Shown here: one piece after another, positions 57,695-64,000 of the stretch | How positions within the stretch are numbered: position 1 is the first letter of the stretch | Layout of the letters: every line of letters begins with the position of its first letter | Source: Rhipicephalus microplus | Taxonomy: Eukaryota; Arthropoda; Arachnida; Ixodida; Ixodidae | DNA: 64,000 bases | Direction of reading: 5' to 3' | NCBI RefSeq assembly: GCF_043290135.1 | Contig: NC_134710.1 | Span: 137,042,155 to 137,106,154 of the forward strand | Position numbers and translations under genes: made by a program | The notes under the pieces: model-generated | Told to the model about the DNA's origin: nothing | The model's database searches: none | What the model saw: the letters and a program-made list of their open reading frames with translations, nothing else

Positions 57695-57910
57695 CAAATA
57701 CAAAGATTAATGAGATCAAACAGACAATCATGCCAAAGAAAGTATAGGGGATTTTATACTATGATGTAAATGTATATTAAATTTGAGGACAGAAAAGTGA
57801 ATGAAAATATAACTTGCCATAGGCAGGGACCGAACCTGCAACCTTCGAATAACGCGTCCAATACCCTGCCAACTGAGCTACCATGGCGGCTATCCCCGCA
57901 TCCACTTTAT
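57695..57910 (-). mobile_element. tRNA-derived SINE, complete
   Basis: On the - strand, box A TAGCTCAGTTGG (57869-57880) and box B GGTTCGGTCCC (57826-57836) are at tRNA spacing, followed by GGCAAGTTATATTTTCATTC and a tail ATTGTCTGTTTGATCTCATT. The same body and tail occur at 30425, 30590 and 58175, so this is a distinct second SINE family in the window. Confidence 0.85.
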
Positions 57911-58149
57911 TGAGTATACATGTGAATTAAACTTGGGAGCGTCAATCAGCGCTACCTGTAGCCATAACAGCAAGTAGGAACACGTTTTCTGCCTGTTTTG
58001 GCGTCCCATAGCACGTGATCTTATTACGAGCTGGCAGCTGACCAATATTCCCTTGCATACTGCCTGAAGGCCCCAAGTCTGCCAGAACGAGGCCCTCGCT
58101 ATGAATGAAGGAAAGAAGTGAACACTTATGGGATCATTTTTTTTTCTTT

Positions 58150-58310
58150 AGACACAATATTGATGAGATCTAACAGACAATAGGTCCCTGCCCACGGCAA
58201 GTTATCTCTTCATCCACTTTTCTTTCTTCACATTGACCTTACAACTACCTCATATAATATGCACTACTTTCTTTAGCGTGATTGACTGTTAGATACGTTT
58301 ATTTTTTCTT
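58150..58310 (+). mobile_element. Rearranged copy of the second SINE
   Basis: A reversed tail fragment (GATGAGATCTAACAGACAAT at 58163) is joined directly to a forward body (GGTCCCTGCCCACGGCAAGT at about 58182) ending ATTGACTGTTAGATACG. Two half copies in opposite orientation, within 300 bp of the complete copy. Confidence 0.65.
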
Positions 58311-59240
58311 ACATTGAAGTTATGTGCCTTTGATTGCTGTATCGGTATCTGCCGATAACTGTGGTTACAAATCCATATGGCAGCACCCATGCAGACCCGA
58401 CCAATCGCTTCAATCCGTACTCCCACCTGATATTGACCCATTGCACTGGCAGTAACAAATAAATGGTGTAATAAGCCATCACTTTATGGCATCTCATGCT
58501 GAGGACAAAGCATCAGATGCACTTTGCCGTTATATGCAAGATAAACTGTTTGTTTAGCCATGCCTGCTACGCTTAATGCACTGACAATTTGAAAATGGTT
58601 CTTAGAATGAGCGCAATATAGTCACAAATACATTGCTGTCAAAGCATCACCACATTATTCTGAAGAAAATACAAGCATCAGTTAGCAATACAGTATACGA
58701 GTTATACAGCGCACAATGACGACTTGACTAATTAGAGGGAGAGGGCCCCAGCTGCAATGGGTGCTGCCGTTTTTTTTTTTTTTTTTTGGCACTACTGTCT
58801 GGTCGCTTTACTTGCCTTACGCGTGTGAGCAAATGCCAGGAAGATACCGAGCAGACGATGTGATGCAGAAGAAAACATGTGGAGGGGCTAATCACCCTTC
58901 CTATTGGCTGAGAGGCCCTGTAGCCTTCACAGTGCTGAAAGGAACTTCCGAGATAATTGCTGCTGGTATGTATACAGCAGTGACAGTCTATGAAACTGTC
59001 TGATAATGCATACTAGAACAAGGAGCATGTTTAGATCAGTCTCCATGATTCACACTAGCACTAACTTCTAAACATAATGCTATATAATACTAATTCTTTT
59101 CACTTTAAATTAAAATTCTCCAAAGAATATACAGGAGTCAGGTATGGCTTTTGGCCCTTGGCAAGCAATGATAATCAATTTTTTTAGTTACTGTACCACT
59201 TACATATTCAAATGATATAGATAAACTGATCAAATCTTAC

Positions 59241-59363
59241 CATTGATGTTGCTTCTCGTGACAAGCACTCCCAGTTTTCACGAAACAACTGTTCCTTTTC
59301 TGCTGCAGGTGCAGCATCTGGTTCTAAACAAGCACTGTCAGAGCTCCTATACAAAGGAAAGTG
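59241..59363 (-). CDS. MPPE1: MPPE1/PGAP5 exon with HFPLYR motif
   Basis: 41 whole codons: HFPLYRSSDSACLEPDAAPA, then EKEQLFRENWECLSREATSM. Human MPPE1 has [20 protein letters not shown] followed by FKENYDVLSREAS at the same place, so the match runs end to end. The leading histidine is the metal-site residue of the phosphoesterase family's QHxPL block. Acceptor TTTACTTCTTGCAG; donor GTAAGA; phase 0 on both sides, and the next exon continues LLDSLNPR as in human. The preceding exon, which should carry GNHD and GDGC motifs, was not found up to 64000, so the 5' part of the gene lies outside. Confidence 0.93.
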
Positions 59364-62300
59364 CTGCAAGAAGTAAACTTTAATAAGATCCAAGCTGAGC
59401 TTATGATGGCAATTTAATGAAAAGCCAAGCTTCTGTTTACATTTTATTTGTTCAATGTTCCTTAACTAAATCATCAAATACTGTCATTAGTAAAAAGTAA
59501 GCATTTCATTTATAGTGTTCAGCATGCCACAGATACTCTGGGTCTGTAGGGCCTTTAAAACAGAAGAGTCTGAATACTTTACTAGCCAGAGGTCATTAAA
59601 CAGAATTTACATCTATAAACCCTCAATCTAAGTACATGAATGTTTTCGTAATTCACCTGAATCCCAATGCAGCCCCCACAAAAATCAGTTGAACTAATGG
59701 TCTCCTGCCCAGCAGCACAAAGCAAAAGCCGTATCCACAGCCACATTGCCAAGTAGTGGAAACTACTAATGATTCACATGTTATGGAAGTTACAAGCAAA
59801 TACATCTTCAGCAGAATCTGTCCACAAAGTGCGCCATTTGAAGAAATATATACTAAGACACAGACCGAATTCAGGCAAAAAATAGAGTCGTGAGCAAACA
59901 ACTACGTGATTCCATGGGAAAGGGCGTAACAAACCGGCTGAGCTTTATGTAAAGCCACAAAAAGTTGCCCTGAACAGCAAAGGCATGCTTTGCAACTGTG
60001 CTGGCTGAATTCATGCAAATGTGAATGACCTACAACATGCATGAATGGCTAGACCTCATCATGATTGCTTTTACTGCCCAAATTAGCCATTTCACAAACG
60101 AGTTTCCAGATTTTCTGCCCATTACAGGTTGCTAGTTCTACATTAACAACAGTACACATTTACTAGCTGCTTCTGCCATTTTTGAACAAGAATAACAAAG
60201 CTATGCTGCAAAAGGAAAAAAAAAAAAAGCTTGCAGGCTAGTGAGAGGCCTATACATTACAACAAATTGAACTATCACATCAGGTTAAAAGCTTTTTGTA
60301 ATCTAGCCTTCTTTAAAGGTGATGGATAAAGCAAGCCATTGCTCCCTTTTCTTTTATCATGCCTACCCAGTTTTTCAGGAATATTTTGAAACTCTCTGCA
60401 CTGTTACAGTACTGATGAAAAGTGCACCAGACATTTATTGATACGCACACTTTTTTTTAATACATTCCAAATTCAGAAAAGTGCAGGCTTTTCTGTTATT
60501 CTCATTTTTTAAAGTCAATCTCATTTTTAAAAAGTGTATTTCTGAATAGAAGATAAGGTAGCAAATAAAAAATAATAATAAAACATTTTCAAATCGCCAC
60601 ATAGTTGCAAGTGCCCCACTTTTTAACCCTTTCACTACTGTTCATGAGCATAATCGTGATATTTTGGGCCAAAATGCCCGATGACGACTATCCTTGTCAA
60701 CCAGAAAAATTGATCCCATATGGAACCGATAGCGGCTATAGGGAATAATCGGGAGGATTGGGACACATTTCACAATTGCATATTTAGTTTTTAGACCTTG
60801 AACGCAGAACGCTTTTTGTTTGATTGATTATAATACAGGTCTAAACAAGCTGTAAAACATCTGAGATGCACTGGTTCCTACGGCTCCTGGTGCAGCTATA
60901 AAAGTATAGTTTCTAATGGCTAAAACCTGTCCCATTCACGTGCCTCTGTGGGTAAAGTGGGACATTACTTGGGAGGAGTGAAACGTGTGTAACGCAATGG
61001 TTCAAGTGTCTTCAATTACCATTACAAGCGAACAGTTCAATATAAAATATTAAATAGGGTCCACAAACATTGCTACACCGATATTTTTTTTTTAGAACGG
61101 TAGCTTAATCACAATATCCGCAATCGATAAAGTCCCCACATGATTCTTAGAAATAGAGATGAACTGAGAGTATTTTTCTTTGTTCTGCAGTAACTGCACA
61201 CCTACGTAAAGTGTATTATTGCTTTTGACTCTAGCCATGTGATGAATGCCATTTTTTTTTTTTTACTGAAACTGACAAGAAAAAAATCCCCTTTTGTCAC
61301 TTCATTATACATGTTGATTAGGGCAACTGATGTCACAAATGTCATGCCAGTCATTATCAAAACTTGACATGTTGTTGTCAGACTTGTCAAAGGTAACAGT
61401 TTCGTTGAAGAACAGCAATCTTTCAGCAAACACATTTCTGTTTTGGATGCGCTGTGGCGGCAGTATTGACGGCGCTCCTTTTTCAAGACTGTCGTGCTAA
61501 CCTCTATGAATTCTTGTTCAATCATATGCTTCCCCAATGTGCATGTAAGAACTTTTGTCTTACACCTTCTATTTCGCACTGTATAATACAGTGTGGCAGC
61601 AGGATAGAGATCAATAGGACAGGGTCCCGTTACTCCCTCACCTCAACTGTCTCATTTCTCTCAAACTACATTTCTTAAAGTAAACAACATTCAGCGGCCG
61701 CAGTTCAAGTGTACTAATGCCCAAACATTTTCTTTCAAAAAATACAGCGCTGATGTGTGTTTTCAGAGAAAAAGTGCTATTCGAGTCCACAAAGCGGCTG
61801 AACACTGAGAGTGTTGCAACTGTGCCAGCAGAAACTTACTTCGGACACATGAAAAAGGAGACTTCCAGTTACAGAAAGCTCCATTCGCCTAAGACGCTCG
61901 CCATTACATCCATGCCATCAGTCTGTTAGCACCATTTCATGAGCCGTCGTCTAATGTCTTTGAAATAACTGCTGGAGACAGAGACGCTTTGTCCCATTCC
62001 TCCAGCTGTAGTAAACCTCCAGACTCTCCCTTAGTTGTCATAGTAGTGCTCTTTGATGCTGCATGGCCACTCATGTCCATGTTGCGATATTTGTATCTTG
62101 GCTTTTGTTTTTTTGCCGTCTTTCATTGTATTGCCATAATATGAAGGTGCCTTTCAGATCTTTTTTTTTCTTATGCAATTAGTGAAATAAAAACACACCA
62201 TTGAATTGAAAGAATGGTACTACGCCCTTTAAAAAAGCTTTACAAATTGAGCACAAAATTTTTTTGGCAAATTTGTCCCAACTTTCTTCCTTTTTTATGG

Positions 62301-63343
62301 TAGCAAAAAGGTTAAAGCTAACACACACTGTACTTTATAGCTTATATTCATTCACGGGAAAACCTAACAGAATCGCTAGTGCCACAACCCTCGAGTTATC
62401 TTGCAGAGTAGAGTTAATTAGAAAAAACTTTGGATCTTGGCCTACTTACAGGTTAAAAAAAAAAACATGATTTGATCCACTAGAAGCCTTTTGCACAAAA
62501 GTACCAGCACATTGAAAAATTGGCGAGATAACTGGTGCAGCTGCTTGAGCTGATAGCTCATGTACCGCTAGAAGATGCCATGATGCTTTCTTTTTTTTTT
62601 TTTTTATACACAAATAAATTATGATGGGTAAGGGACAGAACAGACTGGGGTGCCTAATTTTTTTTTCATTACCTTATTATAGTATGTGCATAAAACACCT
62701 GGTAAACATAAATATTAGCACCTCTAGGACATTGTTACAGTTTTCAGGGAGCCATAAAGCGTAAGAATAAAATAATTTTCTGGGTGCACAATACGGCTTC
62801 TATATTTTGTATAATATGACAATTTATCATGCAAAGAAACCTTATTTCTGTAAAACCTCTAGTTGATATAATTCTTGCAAGCTTCCCCTGTGTATTTGAC
62901 TGTACATTTTGTGTTCTTTTAAACCTGTGCTGGAGATATGAAAAGAGTCAATCACATAAAACCACTGCTCCGGTCAAATAAATATTTCAGTAATTTATGT
63001 TATTGCTTCCGAAATCAACACTGATGAGTAATAGCATGCAACATATACAATTAAGCATAAAATATCCATGCTAAAATGAATGAAGTAAACATGTTTTGAA
63101 AGTAACATGTGGCAAGTTACAATTTGAAAGTGAACATATATCTAAATGCTCAATGTTGAGCCCCAGTGTTGCACGCAAAAACCCAGCATTATTCCCCGAC
63201 AAGGGACACAATGGAAAAGCTTTCATGGTGGCCAATATGTTGCAGTACCACTTCTGGCACGCTTTAACAAAAAATAAAGGAATTTGAGCCATAAATTTAA
63301 ACATCACTGATATGTTCTAAGCGACGTCTATACATGGTTAATA
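59364..63343. other. MPPE1 upstream intron, no exon recognised
   Basis: AT-rich, with A/T homopolymers at about 60218, 61087, 61252, 62162 and 62591. No GDGC- or GNHD-containing exon was found on the - strand. TTAACCCTTTCACTACTG at 60631 looks like a piggyBac-type end but has no mirrored partner. Confidence 0.5.
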
Positions 63344-63529
63344 CAGTAGACTCATGGTAAACGGAACCTGAAGGGGCCGGAAAAATATGTTCCATTTAAC
63401 AGGAGTACCGTTTACTGAGAGGTGAACATGAATGCAGAATACAAGCCCAAAACCAAGCACTGCAGAGGCAATAGTTTCATTTCAGCAGTAGTTCCATTTA
63501 ACAAATTTCTGTTTACTGAGAGTCTATTG
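63344..63529. mobile_element. Tc1/mariner-like MITE with TA target duplication
   Basis: CAGTAGACTC on the left mirrors GAGTCTATTG on the right (one mismatch), and TA flanks both ends (63342-63343, 63530-63531). Internal direct repeats TTCCATTTAACA...GTTTACTGAGAG occur at about 63391 and 63493, typical of mariner-type ends. No transposase frame. Confidence 0.75.
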
Positions 63530-63899
63530 TACTGGAAAGCTTCACCAAAAGAGAAAGAAACTACCAAGAATAAACAGGAGAAAGAAACAGGCATGTGGGT
63601 GCATAGTTTTGTATGTAAGGCATCCAAGAACCCAAACCAATAAAATGGAAGAGAAACTTCATGCAACAGGGCAAAGAACGACAAGACATACAGGATACGA
63701 TGCACACAGCACTGCGTGCATCCTTCTTCTGTGGGTGTTGTCGTTTTTTGCACTGTTCCATTCAGTATGTACAACAAACAGGTCAAATCAACCACATGCC
63801 TGGAAGGAAAAGTTGATTTGCACCCGAGTGCTGCGCAATTCTACCACAGCCAGTTGCTCTGTAAGGAGTAAACACTATTTATACGTTGTCGATTATGAC
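63530..63899. other. Nothing recognised
   Basis: No exon or repeat with definable ends; a 127-codon - strand frame is without recognisable domain. Confidence 0.4.
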
Positions 63900-64000
63900 A
63901 CTTGCATTGTTTACCAGACTCCAATCTCTAATGGAAATGTCCATGTTGGGCAGACTGACAATTGCTTGAATGATTGCCTACGACAACACAGTGCATTAAA
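63900..64000 (+). pseudogene. Penelope-like GIY-YIG endonuclease fragment, runs off edge
   Basis: TCIVYQTPISNGNVHVGQTD followed by CLNDCLRQHSAL matches the GIY-YIG endonuclease of Penelope-like elements (VYQIP, then V/YIGQTGRC-NDRLREH). The second half of the GIY-YIG signature reads VHVG here, so the tyrosine is lost. No related sequence is evident just upstream of 63900, so it starts abruptly. The open frame continues past the window. Confidence 0.65.

Larger units (their letters stand above)
56629..59240 (-). other. MPPE1 intron between exons B and C
   Basis: Holds a LINE 3' fragment (56827-57110), two tRNA-derived SINE pieces, and remnants of the fold-back family (ACCAAAATGCCCACC near 57251, GGGCTAGTTTGTACC near 57648). 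No further exon seen. Confidence 0.6.

Noticed and set aside
59657..59770. Possible - strand exon ending at CAG before GTGAAT, beginning MWLWIRLLLCAAG, in frame with the exon at 59363
   Set aside because: It looked like a mitochondrial leader joined to the next exon, but that exon is clearly MPPE1, whose preceding sequence should contain GDGC and end in a PVLLQ-type block. This candidate has neither, and its acceptor is poor.
60631..60660. TTAACCCTTTCACTACTG as a piggyBac-type end
   Set aside because: No mirrored end within several kilobases, so no element can be defined.

Overview
The window is animal nuclear DNA, almost certainly from a hard tick (Ixodidae, probably a metastriate genus). 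The main clues are introns with GT/AG borders, AATAAA signals, long microsatellites, many copies of a tRNA-derived SINE with the box B and body I associate with the tick Ruka family, an I-type LINE, Penelope-like fragments and fold-back MITEs. No bacterial-type genes or operons are present. The species is an inference; no search was possible. GENES. Two protein-coding genes can be assembled exon by exon, and they converge tail to tail. (1) A Tbx20/H15/midline-type T-box transcription factor lies on the + strand: exons 8698-9142, 27008-27281, 28005-28175, 31228-31304, 32448-32557 and 35370-35824. All six join in one frame (509 complete codons plus stop), and the first intron is 17.9 kb. Its N-terminal exon was not found. 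(2) The 3' half of an MPPE1/PGAP5 metallophosphoesterase gene (GPI-anchor remodelling) lies on the - strand: exons 59241-59363, 56488-56628 and 42811-42945 (stop). Its 5' exons lie beyond the right edge. Its last intron (13.5 kb) is packed with transposons. A possible third gene, a small single-exon secreted acidic protein (19551-19859, - strand), is nested antisense inside Tbx20 intron 1. LAYOUT. 1-8337: no gene; a GC-rich block at about 5.44-7.27 kb. 8.7-9.1 kb: first visible Tbx20 exon. 9.1-27 kb: intron 1, with SINEs, microsatellites, LINE and Penelope remnants, hAT-like ends, the nested ORF and a 54-bp-repeat ORF. 27-36 kb: remaining Tbx20 exons, with repeats between them. 36-42.8 kb: AT-rich 3' UTR or intergenic DNA. 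42.8-59.4 kb: MPPE1 exons with, in the last intron, a TTAA-type DNA element (43840-45560), a complete 5.85-kb I-type LINE (46503-52351, both ORFs open, perfect 14-bp target duplication) and an 829-bp TIR element (52417-53245). 59.4-64 kb: intron or upstream DNA with a mariner-like MITE and a Penelope endonuclease fragment at the edge. HOW THE PARTS RELATE. The two genes have no known functional link; they are neighbours in opposite orientation. Most of the window's structure is repeat-driven, with nested insertions that give a relative age order. The youngest visible event is the LINE inserted in sense orientation within the last MPPE1 intron.
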